From assembly GCA_963575745.1 (NCBI GenBank), contig CAUYUJ010014339.1, positions 184,643 to 248,642 of the forward strand: a stretch of 64,000 nt of DNA, given 5' to 3'. Below the pieces are notes generated by a model. That model was not told where the DNA came from and made no database searches. It worked only from the letters and a program-made list of their open reading frames with translations. Source of the stretch: Prorocentrum cordatum. Its lineage: Eukaryota > Sar > Dinophyceae > Prorocentrales > Prorocentraceae. The translations under genes and the position numbers were made by a program. This document shows, one piece after another, positions 39,746 through 50,056 of the stretch; positions within the stretch are counted from its first letter, which is position 1; the number at the start of each line of letters is the position of its first letter.

Positions 39746-40324
39746 CACGCGCAGGGCACGCGCGCTTAGGTTCTGGTCGCACTTTTTCGCAGTGGCGACC
39801 GTTCTCGCTCGTGTCATGGGCGGCACTGGGGATCTCCCCGCACGGGGGTTTTGCGGAGCCTCCGTCCGCCTCGGCCCTCTCCCGTCCTCGCTCCCCTCGG
39901 TCCTCGCCGTTGCTGTGGTCCTCCTCCTCCTCCTCCTCCTCCTCTTCCTCCTCCTCCTCCCCTTCCTTCTCTGCTCCCTCCGTGGTTCTCCCTTTACCCT
40001 CTCCTCTCCCTGCTCCCTCTTTGCTCCTCTGTGGTCCTCCTCCTCCTCCTCCTCCTCCCACTCCTCCTCCTTTTACTCCTTCTCCTCTGTTTCGTCTGTG
40101 CCCCACTCATCCACGGTTCCTGCTGTGCTCAGCATGGCTCGCCCTCTCCTCCCCTGCTCCCCCGGGCCCCAGATCGGGCATCTGAGATGACCCGTGAGGG
40201 GCTCTGGACGGCCCTTCGCGGGCGTCTTGAAAGCTTCTGTGCTGTGCGGACCCTCGTGGAAGCCTCCTCCCTTCTCCTCCCTCCTGCTCTCTGCTCTCTG
40301 CTCTCTGCTCTCTGCTCCTCCTGC
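39746..40324. other. Pyrimidine-rich DNA, no gene recognised
   Basis: Interrupted CTC/CTCTGCT stretches, including CTCTGCTCTCTGCTCTCTGC at about 40,290. No coding signal. Confidence 0.5.
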
Positions 40325-40460
40325 TCCTCTTTCTCCTCCTCCTCCTCCTCCTCCTCCTCCTCTCCTCCTCCTCCTCCTCTCGCCTCCTCCTCCTCCTTCT
40401 CCTCCTCCTCCTCCTCTCGCCTCCTCCTCCTCCTCCCCCTCCTCCTCCTCCTCCTCCCCT
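40325..40460. repeat. (CTC)n tract
   Basis: CTC repeat with CTCGCCTCC interruptions; pyrimidine-rich DNA continues to about 40,610. Confidence 0.85.
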
Positions 40461-40774
40461 TCCCCTTCCTGGGCCACGATCTCCTCCTCGACTTTTCCTC
40501 TTGCCTCCTCCTTTTCCCTACCTGTCCTTCTGTTCATCTTGCCCGTTCTCCGCCTGCTCCTGCTCTTCCTCCTCCTCGTCCTCCTCCTCCCCCCCATTTC
40601 CTCATACTCCTCCTCCCCAACCCTTGATCAGAAGCTGCGCATGCCTCAAGAAGGGGTATTCGAACGTCGAGGTTCGAGGTCGTTCGGGCTTCGACCCGGA
40701 AACGCCAAAATCCTGAGGACACTTGTCCCACAAGACCACTTTCCCTCCTGGCGAAAGTTGCGGGACCTCCGCGG

Positions 40775-41095
40775 CGCACGACGGCAACCACGACGACGCG
40801 GACGACGACGGCGACGGCGACGACGATGACGACGAGGGCGACGAAGCGACGACGACGGCGAACGACGAACGACGACGACGACGACGGACGACGAACGACG
40901 GACGACGACGACGAGGGCGACGAAGCGACGACGACGACGGCGGACAACGGCGAACGACGAACGACGACGACGACGCCGACGACGACGACGACGGACGACG
41001 GACGACGGCGACGACGACGACGATCACGTCGACGACGACGTCGACGTCGATGACGACGGCGACGACGGACGACGGACGACGACGACGACGGCATG
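40775..41095. repeat. (ACG)n tract, 320 bp
   Basis: GACGACGAC with GGCGAACGACGAACGACG higher-order units. It is the only long repeat here based on a CpG-containing trinucleotide. Asp-rich or Arg-rich frames over it are artefacts. Confidence 0.9.
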
Positions 41096-41267
41096 GGCGG
41101 TCCATAGGCTCGGATCGGTCTTGAATCTTGAGCGGTCGTGGATTATTCCTGGGTTGATGCCTACGTTCTGAATTTATAAAAAAGGGCGGGAAACTCCACA
41201 TCAACGTCAGGAACGACGGAACATCAATGATGCTTGCCTCTTGGGACCTTCTGCAGAGGAGTGAAAA

Positions 41268-41375
41268 GCGACATAAATATAAGAACTCGGAGGTCCACGC
41301 GGATTTCTTGGATCCGCGCTGGAGCCCCCTGGCGGCGCTTCCGGCGCCGCCTCTGGCGCGTTCCGCGCGCCAGCG
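41268..41375. mobile_element. MITE-C fragment (left arm plus centre)
   Basis: GCGACATAAATATAAGAACT, CGGAGGTCCACGCGGATTTC and TGGCGGCGCTTCCGGCGCC; right arm missing. Confidence 0.7.
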
Positions 41376-41544
41376 AATGATTCTTTGTCCCCCCAATCGG
41401 TGATGTTTCTCGCCTCCTGGGGCCTCCTTGTTTTCTGTTCGGCCACCGCCCGGCCCATCCCGCCCCGCCGGAACCCACTGGCGCGCTCCGCGGCGCAGAG
41501 CCGCGTCCCCCCCCCCCCCAGAGGTTGGGCCGAGGGCGCCCCTC

Positions 41545-41760
41545 CCCGCAGCCGCCCGGGCGGGGCGCGGCGAGCGCGGCCCGCGCGCCCGCTGCTCGGC
41601 GGCGCCAGGATTCACAGAAGGCGCGCCTGCCCGTAGAGGCCTCCTCCGACGGCGCCCGCCGCAACCGCCGGGGCGGGGCGCGGCGAGAGCGGCCCGCGCG
41701 CCCTCTGCTCGGCGGCGCCATGATTCGCAGGGGGCGCGCCTGCACTCAACTCGAGGCCTC
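41545..41760. repeat. 115-bp tandem duplication
   Basis: GCGGCCCGCGCGCCC...CTGCTCGGCGGCGCCA...GGCGCGCCTGC occurs at about 41,574 and again at about 41,689 with moderate divergence. A third weaker unit begins near 41,460. Confidence 0.65.
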
Positions 41761-41766
41761 CTAGAT

Positions 41767-41830
41767 TTAGGTCGGGCGCGTCCTCCTACGAGCGGATGTT
41801 GGAGGACAAAAATCAAACAGAGTCAAAATG
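41767..41830. mobile_element. MITE-A left-end fragment
   Basis: TTAGGTCGGGCGCGTCCTCC and AGCGGATGTTGGAGGACAAA; no right end. Confidence 0.6.
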
Positions 41831-42059
41831 CGCGGCCGAAGAGCCCCACATACTTACAACATGCCTGGCGTGCTGATAACTGACGACGCTGATGCAGGTG
41901 GCCGTTGCTTCGCCGATACTGTTGGTGGCGCCGGTCAAGCCTTGGGAGCCTGAGTACCCTGAGAGGGGTCCAGGAAGGGCAGAAAAACCTGGGCGTTACT
42001 GGCTAACCGCCACGTTGACCCCACCAGCCGGCTGGGCCTTCCACGTCGCGCAGAAAGTC

Positions 42060-42362
42060 GATGCCGCGCTCAGAGACCCACCCCGTGTGGTGTCGGAGAT
42101 GTGCCACGCCTGCCAGGCATGCGAGCCCGAAGCGGATAGCGCTTCCACCGCTAGCGCACTCCCTGTGGCGTCGAGGAAGTGTCACGCCTGCCACGCTTCG
42201 CGGGCCCGAAACGGATATCGCTCGCACCCGCGTCGCACCCCGTGTGGTGTCGAGGAAGTGCCACTTCGCGAGCCCGAAACGGATTGCGCTCCCACCGCCA
42301 GCGCACCCCCTGCGGCGCCGAGGAAGTGCAACGTTTGCCACGTTTTGCGAGCCCGCCGCGCG
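42060..42362. repeat. About 80-bp tandem repeat, four units
   Basis: Units with GCGAGCCCGAAACGGATTGC, GCTCCCACCGCCAGCGCACC and GAGGAAGTGCAACG. One unit is short (about 42,255). Located just beyond the 3' end of the retrotransposon. Confidence 0.7.
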
Positions 42363-42403
42363 TGCGTTGCATGCGTCTGGTGCGTGTGATGCGTCAGGAG
42401 GAA

Positions 42404-42480
42404 GTGTGTGTGTGTGTGTGTGTCTGTGTGTGTGTGTGTGTCTGTGTGTGTGTGTGTGTGTGTGTCTGTGTGTGGGTGGG
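42404..42480. repeat. (GT)n tract
   Basis: TGTGTG with TCTG interruptions. On the minus strand it is a (CA)n run about 230 nt beyond the retrotransposon's last stop codon and might be its 3' tail. Confidence 0.85.
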
Positions 42481-42710
42481 GTGGGGGGGGCATGTATTGT
42501 GTGCATGTCGAGCATGGAAGAGGAGTGGCGAGGAGAGGTGCGGACCTCAGCGACACCTGGAACCGCCGAGGCGGGACCAGGTGGCCCAGTTCAGGGGGTC
42601 GGCCGCGCCTGCCTGCCGCGCAATGCCAGCTCCGCCACCACGCCAATGAGGAAGTTGCGGCGCGGCGGGGCGGGCGGGCGACGCGACGGCGGCGGGCGAC
42701 CCCTACCTAG

Positions 42711-43180
42711 TCAGAACTTGAGCTCGCACCGTTTTCGGCGAGCTCTTTGCGTCGAGGAATCCTCGACGGCACGACGCCGCAGGGCACGGCGCGGTGATCC
42801 TCGCCACCCGCCGCGCCAGAGCCCCGCGGGCCCACGGGCGCGGGCCCCTAAAAGGGCCGAGGAAACGCAGCCTTCGCGCCCTTCCGCCAGCGCGATCGTC
42901 AGCCCCGTCTCGGGGTGCAGGCCGCGCTCGACCCGACGCGCATTCATGCGCTGGTTCGCGCGCGTGCTGGCGTTACCAGCAGGGCCCTTGCATGCCGCCA
43001 GCATCTTTCGCATGCTGCGTAGCGCGCCGTGGGCCCCGCATCTTCTGCAACCAAAAAAACAGGACCACAATATATCACCTCGTGACGCAGCTCGCGGAAA
43101 CAATCCACGTCCGAGCTGAGCTCGGGAGGCAGAGAAACGCGCGGCCCACCGACCTCGTGAGGGTCAAAGCAAAGAGTGTC
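42711..43180 (-). pseudogene. Retrotransposon C-terminal Cys-rich domain
   Basis: About 43,160-43,070 reads DVDCFRELRHEVIYC and then, one frame over, CRRCGAHGALRS with AACKGPAGNAST downstream, followed by RRVERGLHPETGLTI. The C-x2-C ... C pattern followed by L-x-G-x-H-P-x-T-G is characteristic of the C-terminus of dinoflagellate LINE proteins, probably nucleic-acid binding. The frame change within the first cysteine pair is a frameshift. Translation would end at 42,711. Confidence 0.7.
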
Positions 43181-43718
43181 CGCCACCCCCAGAGCAACCG
43201 TCACCGCCCCCGAACGAACAAGCGAGTAAGTCGAACCGAACACACCGAATTCGGCGTCACACACATGTTGGCGGATGGGTGATGGCCTACATTCACGTGT
43301 CTCTCGTGAGGAGATCAAGACCGTCAAACTAGCAGGGGTGCGCGCCATGCGCCCGCGCCTCCTGCGCTTATATGCCTGCTCCTCTGCACGATGAAACAAC
43401 ATGGCTGGCGAGAGAAATCTTGGGACGGGCAGGGGGGGTCATGGGGCGAAGGGGGGGGGGGCTCGGGGTCGAGCGCGGTCCTTCTGCGTGCCTCGGGCAT
43501 TCTCTGAGCGGCACAGGCTATGAATCTGACCGTGCTTTTGTGATAAGCCAGCTCGCCCGCCACCGCTTGACAGAAACCTTTAGAGACCGCGTGGGGGCGC
43601 GTTCCGAACGTAGCGAAACAATCAGCACAGACGCTCCCCGCCCACGTTTTGACACCCACCCCTAGACAGCGCGTCGTCGAGACTCCAATGGGCGGGGCAC
43701 CATCGGAAACGCGGGGGT

Positions 43719-44720
43719 TTAACCAAATGGGGTCCTGAACATCGACTCCCATATGACAGCATGTTCCGCCGCGCCTCTGGCCAACCCGGGGCCCCAGGAG
43801 TTCCCTGCGCGCGCAACGGCCTGCAAGTCAGAGACCAGGGTCTCAAGGCCAGGGTGGCGGGCGAGAGCCTGCCTGGCCGCCCGACGCCCAGCCCTGCCAA
43901 TCGTTTGCCTACCACCTGGGAGGGCCCCGAAAATGGCACGGCATGGCAGCAAACCATCAGATGCCTCTAGCATATGCACCACCGCCCAGCCAGCTCTGGC
44001 CACTTCTGGCAGGCTGGACTGGTAGCAACTCCTCTCTAGGAAAGACTCCGGTCCCCAAGCGCCGCTGTTGCCGAACTCAAACACCTTCCGGAGGCCCCCG
44101 GGGACCTGAATGGAAACGCGTAAACTAGAAACCCCATACATGAGATTGTGCCTATCTACATCGGGGTTGCCACTCATATCTAAACTAGACTGGATCATGG
44201 CTCTTCTATGGTCAGCTAGCTTCTCGGGGACCTCGTCGCCCATGGGGCCCCGGCCCTGGTCGTTAATGAAGGCGAGACAACCATGCCATATATGGCCGCA
44301 TGTGCACTTAACCTCGGGGCGCATCAAACGCTTGGGGGAGGCTTTGTACTTCGCGAGGCTGAGCTCGTAGGGTAAGGGCACCGCACTGGACCGCGCCGCA
44401 GCCAGGGACCCTCTCTGGCGGGGGCACTTAACTGCCTGCACGCCTTGTCGGAGCGCGCGGCACCAAGCGGGAAGGGCCGACAAAGCAGACGTACTCATAT
44501 GCCTCTGAAGCTGAGCGTGCTGCCAAGCATGAATCCCCTCAATAACTGCCAGTTGCACATCGTTCGGGCACGTCGTAATTCGGAAGATGTTTGGCCCGTG
44601 TGGCTGTGGAGCGCGTGGGCATTGACCATCGCCCAACCTATAGGCAACAAACTTAGCCCAAACCGCAGACATAGGGCCCCGAGCCTGCTGCCAAGTGGGA
44701 TTATCCATAGTGTCCAGCAA
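43719..44720 (-). pseudogene. Retrotransposon connection region and RNase H-like domain
   Basis: A 333-codon open stretch. The first half carries CTCGHIWHGCLAFINDQGRG, a possible Cys/His cluster, and DMSGNPDVDRHNLMYG. The last part, ARAGWAVVHMLEASDGLLPC, GALPGGRQTIGRAGRRAARQ and LETLVSDLQAVARAGNSWG, follows the RNase H fold order (first strand, P-x2-Q-T turn and helix, then the SD aspartate). RNase H would remove RNA from the RNA-DNA hybrid during retrotransposition. The final Asp/His region after 43,719 is not intact. Confidence 0.65.
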
Positions 44721-44842
44721 CGCCGATCAAGCTCTCTGAGCTCGCGCGAGAGAAACACGATCGCCCCATAGGATACATGAGTACCTGACCACCACAGCCA
44801 ATGTACAGTCGTTGATCGGGTCGCACAGTGGATTGGACTGCG

Positions 44843-46375
44843 TCAGCAAGTATGCAGCAACCCTTCCGCGTTCTTTAGCCCCAGCAATGGTGGCAGCCAA
44901 ACGGCGAAGGTAGCGCAAGCTGGTGTCGGACACACCTGAAACATAAGCTCCGTGGCCCGCTGCAGGCAATGCACCCGCGCGCCACAGAGCCGTCGCCGGT
45001 TGGCCCGTCGCGCGCCTGAGCGCCATGAACTTCCTCTTCCGCGCCGCCAGAGCACGGACTCGCTTTTTCCCTGGGTGCGCACCGCTCGCCTTGCGGCCAA
45101 CTCATGTCCAAGATTTCGCATCCAGAGTCCGACTGGGGGCCCAAATGTGTCTGCAGCACGTCGAAACCACTTGCGAGCTACCCCGCCGCCAGCGATATAT
45201 CCCGATTTGTTGGCCTGCGTCCGCAGGCCTAGCACCCTGGAATCATGAGTGAAAACCATCGCGGCTTTGACGAGCTGGCCGATGTTCTTCGACTTGTCCG
45301 AGGTAAACTGAATGGAAACGCCTTCTATTCGGGCCCTCGGGGCGACGCGGGGGGCGATGGCATTGAGCCTCTTCCGGGTTCTGGAACTCAACAACAACAA
45401 CACTCCCGTCAGATGATTTCACCCAGCCAGGATACCTTCATGCGCACAGAAGTGTCGAGACCAGCTCCCGAAAGCGCGCGGACGCCGAGGTTGCCTGCGC
45501 AAGTCCACTAGCACCCGCGCAAGCCGCATCGGGCACCCTAGAGCTTCGGCCTGGGCCAAAATCTGCTCCGACCGATCATTTCGAAACACTCGATGATGTC
45601 TAGTAGCGCTGATATCGAGATGCCGCCGACCAGTTTGGCAATCTCGGCGGCGAGGTTGTGGGCGAAAACACTGTCTGACGAGCTGTGCCGACGACGCGCG
45701 CCCCAAACGTCCAGACAGTTGCGCCAGTCTTGCCATTCAGACGAGATTGCCCCAGATTCTGCTTAGAGTGGAGATGAGGGCAATGAGCCGAGTGCCTCCT
45801 TCTGGCTTGGCCAGGCGCACGAGCTCGTTGCACGCTCTGCCGGCTGGCCGTGCCAGGAGCTGCTCGCATAGCATGAAAAGGCGAGCGATGGCAGCAAGTG
45901 CAAGGCCGGGCAAATGAATCAGCGCACGGGGGCGTAGGCCACTGGGCCCAGTTGCCGCTCGCACAGAATAACTCAGAACTGCGTCCTGCACCATGCCCGT
46001 TGCGATGGTGGGCAGCTCGGGCCAAGCCTCCGGCCCGAGAGGGGTCTTGACCTTAGGACTGTCGTGCGTAGTCCACGCATCAGCCCACGGTTTGAGCTCA
46101 TCGTCGGCTAGCTGACGCGGCGCAGGACGCGCCGTGAACGAAACAATCTCTCGGGCGCCTTCACCTTCGAGAATCTGCGCGCCTGAGAAGCACCTGCTTT
46201 CAACGAATCTCTGGCCCGCGAGACCCGAGCCTGAGACGAGCGATTCTCGGCGGCCGGAATCGCAGCTTTGGCCCCGGTAAAAGACCGAACGCAGAACGCC
46301 GGCGCAGTCGGGGCGGGCCAGGGCGGAGAATCCACTGAAGAAGAAATCACGCGTGTGACAGTCAAGACAAGCCAA
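44843..46375 (-). pseudogene. Retrotransposon reverse transcriptase domain, inactive
   Basis: Fingers: RAATGPSGLRPRALIHLPGL and RLAKPEGGTRLIALISTLSR match RT motifs 0-2 (KPxGxxRPI-like). About 45,640-45,430, after frame changes, carries LDISA and the block AEALGCPMRLARVLVDLRRQ, PRAFGSWSR and CAHEGILAG, corresponding to motifs A and B. The next block RIEGVSIQFTSDKSKN corresponds to the region after motif C, but the YxDD that should precede it is not present. Thumb-like LGLRTQANKSGYIAGGG and MRNLGHELAARR follow. At least three frame changes and an in-frame stop before NHLTG make this a pseudogene. Confidence 0.75.
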
Positions 46376-46498
46376 AATTATTTTTCACCGCGTAACGTTG
46401 TCCATGAACTGCGACCAGTGACTGCAGCAACATAGAGTATTACATCGGGGCTAGTGGGCAAGCGCTGTTGTGCTCTTGCAGGTGCTTTATCTCCGAAC

Positions 46499-47788
46499 TT
46501 ACATATTGGCGCAGTTGCCCGAAGTGTTTGGCCCATCCCAGCGCGACGACCCAGGCGCGAGCCCCGGGGCCCTCATGCGCCGCTTCTCGGGGGGGATCCA
46601 GGCGAGCTTTTTCCCACTGAGCCTCCTGAAGCCCAGCGCGGCCCACATGGGCCTCCGCGGAACTGCCGGCGCGGCCCCGCCTGGCCGCGCAAGCTCTCTT
46701 CCCACCCCTTTCGAAGACCACATCCCAATAGTCTGGGAGCTGCTTCGCAGAGCTGATCTGCGGGACCGCCACCTCCAGCGCAACCTCCGACGGATCAACA
46801 GGACATCTCGCGCAGCCAATCGGGGGAAGGCCTTGGGAACTTTTCGGCAACCCGGCAGCGCGTATCCACGCAGGGGCGCACCGGGCCTGGAGCCGCAACT
46901 GGACGGGGGGTCGCGGAAAAGAGGTAGCCTAATCTTGGACCCAGACAAGGTTGACGCCTAGCCTTGGCGCAAGCTAACTGCTACCTAAAAATGATCAATC
47001 CTCGTGCCTGGGGCGGCGCGGCGACAAGTCGTCGCGCTTGCAACGAGCGAGATGTCGCTGATGGCGGCAAGTTAGTCAGACTGGTTCAGCACCTCTAGCT
47101 CCATGTTGACATCGGCGCCGACCACCCGCGCTATCTGCATGCCGTTGAGCACTGAGAGATACTTGATCAGCTGCCAGAGGATTGCGGAGTTCTGCGGCCC
47201 AAAACCTTGGCCGCCCTTGAAATGCCCTGACACGAAAACCACGCCGCCAGGCAGGAACGAGCGAGCGCGGGCGGCGGCAAGCCTGCCTGGAACGATCTCG
47301 TGAGACTCCCGCCCAGGAGGCAAGGTGATCTTGATGTTGGCCCGCGTGAGTTCGGCCGCGCCACCTGGCGCGCCTGGCCCGCCGTCTTCGTCGGGCATCG
47401 CACAACTCCAAAGCCCTCTCCAACCAGTGTCACCCACCTGTGCTAGCCTTTCGCCGAGCTTGCCCGCCGCCGCACGGCGCTCCTGCGCCATCGCCACGTG
47501 AGATTCCGACTCGGACAGGTAGCCGGTGAGCGGACCAAGAAACGGACAGTTGAACGTGACCAGGTCGGAGAACTCGCCTTGGCGTTGCCTTGCAGGGCGC
47601 CCAGCACCAATGGTTGACCCGGCACAGGAGGTACTCGCGGCCAAGCCTCCAGCCAACCCGCGAGGGGGAGAACTCGAACGGCGGTCCTGAGCCCCCGAAG
47701 GGCACCAGCCCACCGGAGGTTCACGCGCCCCCGACGCATCGGCCACCGACGGCTGGCCGCGGCAAGTAGAAGACAGCGCCGTGCCCAA
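46499..47788 (-). pseudogene. Retrotransposon endonuclease (EEP fold), decayed
   Basis: DLVTFNCPFLGPLTGYLSES marks the N-terminal strand of an apurinic-type endonuclease. GGVVFVSGHFKGGQGFGPQN and ILWQLIKYL, then ARVVGADVNMELEVLNQSD, match the central GDxN-type motif (here GADVN). After a stop at 47,072 the reading resumes with GTRIDHF and further on LSGSKIRLPLFRDPPSSC. This enzyme nicks target DNA to prime reverse transcription. In-frame stops (after NQSD and after RIDHF) and a frameshift inactivate it. Confidence 0.7.
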
Positions 47789-47845
47789 AGTAGCCGCGGA
47801 AAACCGAAGTGCACTTGGTCACTGCCGTCCTCGCCGCGCCCGTGC

Positions 47846-48130
47846 CTCCTTCAGCAGGCAAGAGAGTCGACGCCGTCGACCCTCCAGAATCAGGCTCACG
47901 CCTCGCTGCTGAAACGAAAGGAGGCGCGGGGGCATCCACGCGCCCGCCAGCACCTCCCTCAGCAGGCAAGAAGGCCGACACCATCGGCCCTCCAGAACCA
48001 GGCTCACGCCTCGCTGCTGAGACGAAGGGCGACGGGAGGGGCGGCCGACATGAGCGTGCCAGCACCTCCTCCAGCAGGCAAGAGAGTCGACACCGCCGAC
48101 CCTCAAGAATCAGGCTCACGCCTCGCCGCT
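47846..48130. repeat. 110-bp VNTR inside the retrotransposon
   Basis: AGCAGGCAAGAGAGTCGACG...CCAGAATCAGGCTCACGCCTC recurs at about 47,852, 47,961 and 48,072. On the coding strand it gives EARREPGSGG...LLPAEGG repeats. The unit is not a multiple of three in all copies. Confidence 0.75.
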
Positions 48131-48308
48131 CTGCTACGAAAGAATGCGCTGGGGCCGTCGGCCCGAAGTCGTCGTCATCGCAGTCGAACGGGTCTGCGTC
48201 CGGATCGTCAATGCGAGTATCTGCGGCCTCTATCGGCGGCTGAGACGGGACAGGGCAATCGTTCATCATTGCAACACACGGCAGGTTGAGACACCACAAG
48301 CACCGCAT

Positions 48309-49452
48309 CAACTTACTCGGCCGTGGCCCTGGGCTTTGGCCACGCTGCTGACAGTAGCGAGGTGGCGCTTGAGCTGGCCCAGAAGGACCTCGGCCGTGGG
48401 CTTGGGCGCCCCTTCCCCTGCGGGCTCGACGTGAGCCCCGCGCGCCTCGAGGTGTTCCTGGCAAGTCTCGGCGCCGAGCCCGTCGATGTGAGCTGCCGTC
48501 CCTGCCTCCTCGTCGACGGTCATAGCTGCCGCGGCACACGCGCCGCTTCCAGGCGAGGGCGGAGGGGGCGGCGAAGGTGGCGAGGGCCCCGCCTCCTGGC
48601 TGGCCGCGGCAGCAGCAGCATGGGGCGGCGGAGCGGCCTTGAGGCGGTCGATGATAGCAGACATGTTGGTAAGATCTTGGGCAACATCGCTGGAGCCACC
48701 CAGCGCCGAAATTACAGCTCCAAGTTTCTGAACAGTAGCCTCCAGCACAGGGGTGAGGGTCTCCAATGAAGGGTTCTTGTCATCGGCCCTGCACGCAACA
48801 GCGGTCTTGCGCATCCGACCTCCCAACTCCATGGTAGATTGGGTGGCATATTTCTCCTGTTGCTGAAACTTGGCCAACTGCTCTTGGGCCTTCTCCACGG
48901 CTCTGTGCGGCCTGCAGCTTGGCCAGCGGCCCAAAGTGCTCGGCCCTGGCGGTGGCAAGCTGGTGGGACAGGCCCTGGAAGTTGGCGTCGAAGAGCTTCG
49001 CTGCCTGCAACTCAGTCTGAAGCCGATCGCGTTCAACTGTGGACTTAGCCTTCTTCTCAGTATCGGTAAGGTCGAGCTGGCCCAGGAGGTTCATGAGGTT
49101 CTGGATGCGGGCCCTTTTGTTCGCAGCTTCCCCTTGTGATCCAGTCGTCCAAGGCGGGATTGAAGGAGCCGCGGGTTGCTGTCCACTCACACGACCCAAC
49201 TTCCCCAACTGCTGGCGAAGTTCGACAATCTGCTTAGCCATCCTGTCCCCCCCGCGCCTGCGAAACAGTGCCCGAACGTCGCGGCGGCTCTTTGGGAGGA
49301 GGGGCGCCCTTGTACGCACTGCTCTTGGGCAGCCCGCAGCGCGCGCACTGCATGTGATCAGCACGGTTGATCCAGCTGGTACCAAACGGCTCATGCTTAT
49401 ACCACTGGCAATACCAAGGTTCTGAGGCAACACGACGGGCCTTGGGCCCCAT
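48309..49452 (-). pseudogene. Retrotransposon ORF1-like region (zinc ribbon, coiled coil)
   Basis: From an ATG in CCCATGG context at 49,452: MGPKARRVASEPWYCQWYKH, then HMQCARCGLPKSSAYKG, a W-x-C ... C-x2-C zinc-ribbon-like motif. A frameshift near 49,240 leads into RMAKQIVELRQQLGKLGRVS and AANKRARIQNLMNLLGQLDL, EKKAKSTVERDRLQTELQAA, a long coiled coil. A second frame change gives AVEKAQEQLAKFQQQEKYAT and VLEATVQKLGAVISALGG, then Pro/Ala-rich linker. Such proteins bind element RNA and oligomerise. Breaks mean no intact product. Confidence 0.65.
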
Positions 49453-49623
49453 GGGAGCAGACTGAGGAGCGCCAGCCACAGGCCAGCGCAAAGCCTAGCC
49501 GTGATGAAATCCTGCAGTGCGTGGGGCGGACCACACACTGCTCAGCCTGGGGCGAACCAGGCGAAAGACGAAAGCTGGCCGCGGACTAGCGGTATCCACT
49601 TTGTTCCTAAGAAAAACCAAAAC

Positions 49624-49645
49624 CTTGAGCCAAAATGGCTACGGA
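49624..49645 (-). other. Dinoflagellate spliced-leader sequence (22/22 match)
   Basis: Read on the minus strand from 49,645, the sequence matches the 22-nt dinoflagellate spliced leader at every position (first base T, allowed by the consensus), including the core CCATTTTGGCTCAAG. It sits about 170 nt upstream of the retrotransposon's first ATG. An isolated leader with an ORF downstream is best explained as the 5' end of a reverse-transcribed, trans-spliced mRNA. The alternative, an SL RNA gene, is less likely: the leader is followed by GTTTTGGTTTTTCTTAG rather than the usual short SL RNA intron, and there is no array. Confidence 0.9.
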
Positions 49646-49799
49646 ATGACGAATAGAGGTAAGGAAGGGCAAGGAGGGGAGGAGGGAGGGGTGAGGAAGA
49701 CGCGGGCTCGACGTGGGAGGGAAGAAAAACGAATCCCCACGAAACATGTGGTGAACCATACTCAAAACTGGTCAAGCAGAATTGGCACATCGCCCGCCG

Positions 49800-49855
49800 A
49801 AAATACTTTTTGACTATTGTGCATACTCCTTCTGTAGAGGGGCACGCCCGACTTA
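49800..49855. mobile_element. MITE-A right-end fragment
   Basis: TTCTGTAGAGGGGCACGCCC and GACTTAA; the left end is absent. It abuts the MITE-E that follows. Confidence 0.6.
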
Positions 49856-49857
49856 AT

Positions 49858-50056
49858 CCTAGATGGGGTCCGACTAGATGGGGTCGAGGATCGCGCCGCA
49901 TCGCCAGTGCATCGCCGATGAATCGGCGACGTCGGCGATGCATCGGGCGACGTCGGCGTGGGAAAAGACGGTCTCCACATCGAGCCGCATCGTTAATGCA
50001 TCGGCGATGCGGCGCGATCCTCCGACCCCATCCACCCGGACCCCATCTAGGAGGCA
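49858..50056. mobile_element. MITE-E copy
   Basis: CCTAGATGGGGTCCGACTAG to GACCCCATCTAGGAGG, interior GCATCGGCGATGCGGCGCGA and GACGTCGGCGTGGGAAAAGA. Confidence 0.8.

Larger units (their letters stand above)
42711..49645 (-). mobile_element. Decayed full-length non-LTR retrotransposon with spliced leader
   Basis: A single element of about 6.9 kb, read on the minus strand: spliced leader (49,645-49,624), untranslated region, ORF1-like region from an ATG at 49,452, endonuclease, reverse transcriptase, RNase H-like and a C-terminal Cys-rich domain ending at a stop at 42,711. The domain order fits dinoflagellate non-LTR elements related to the I/Jockey-like group. Many frameshifts and in-frame stops make it non-functional. 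The element is GC-rich but lacks the MITE load of its surroundings, so it is younger than many neighbouring insertions. The 3' boundary is uncertain: 42,404-42,480 may be its tail. No clear target duplication was found. Confidence 0.8.

Noticed and set aside
38969-40185. Plus-strand frames of 257 and 402 codons rich in Tyr-Ile-His-Thr
   Set aside because: Direct translation of the CATA microsatellite.
49624-49645. SL RNA gene
   Set aside because: There is no tandem array, the downstream bases do not look like an SL RNA intron, and a retrotransposon reading frame begins 170 nt later.
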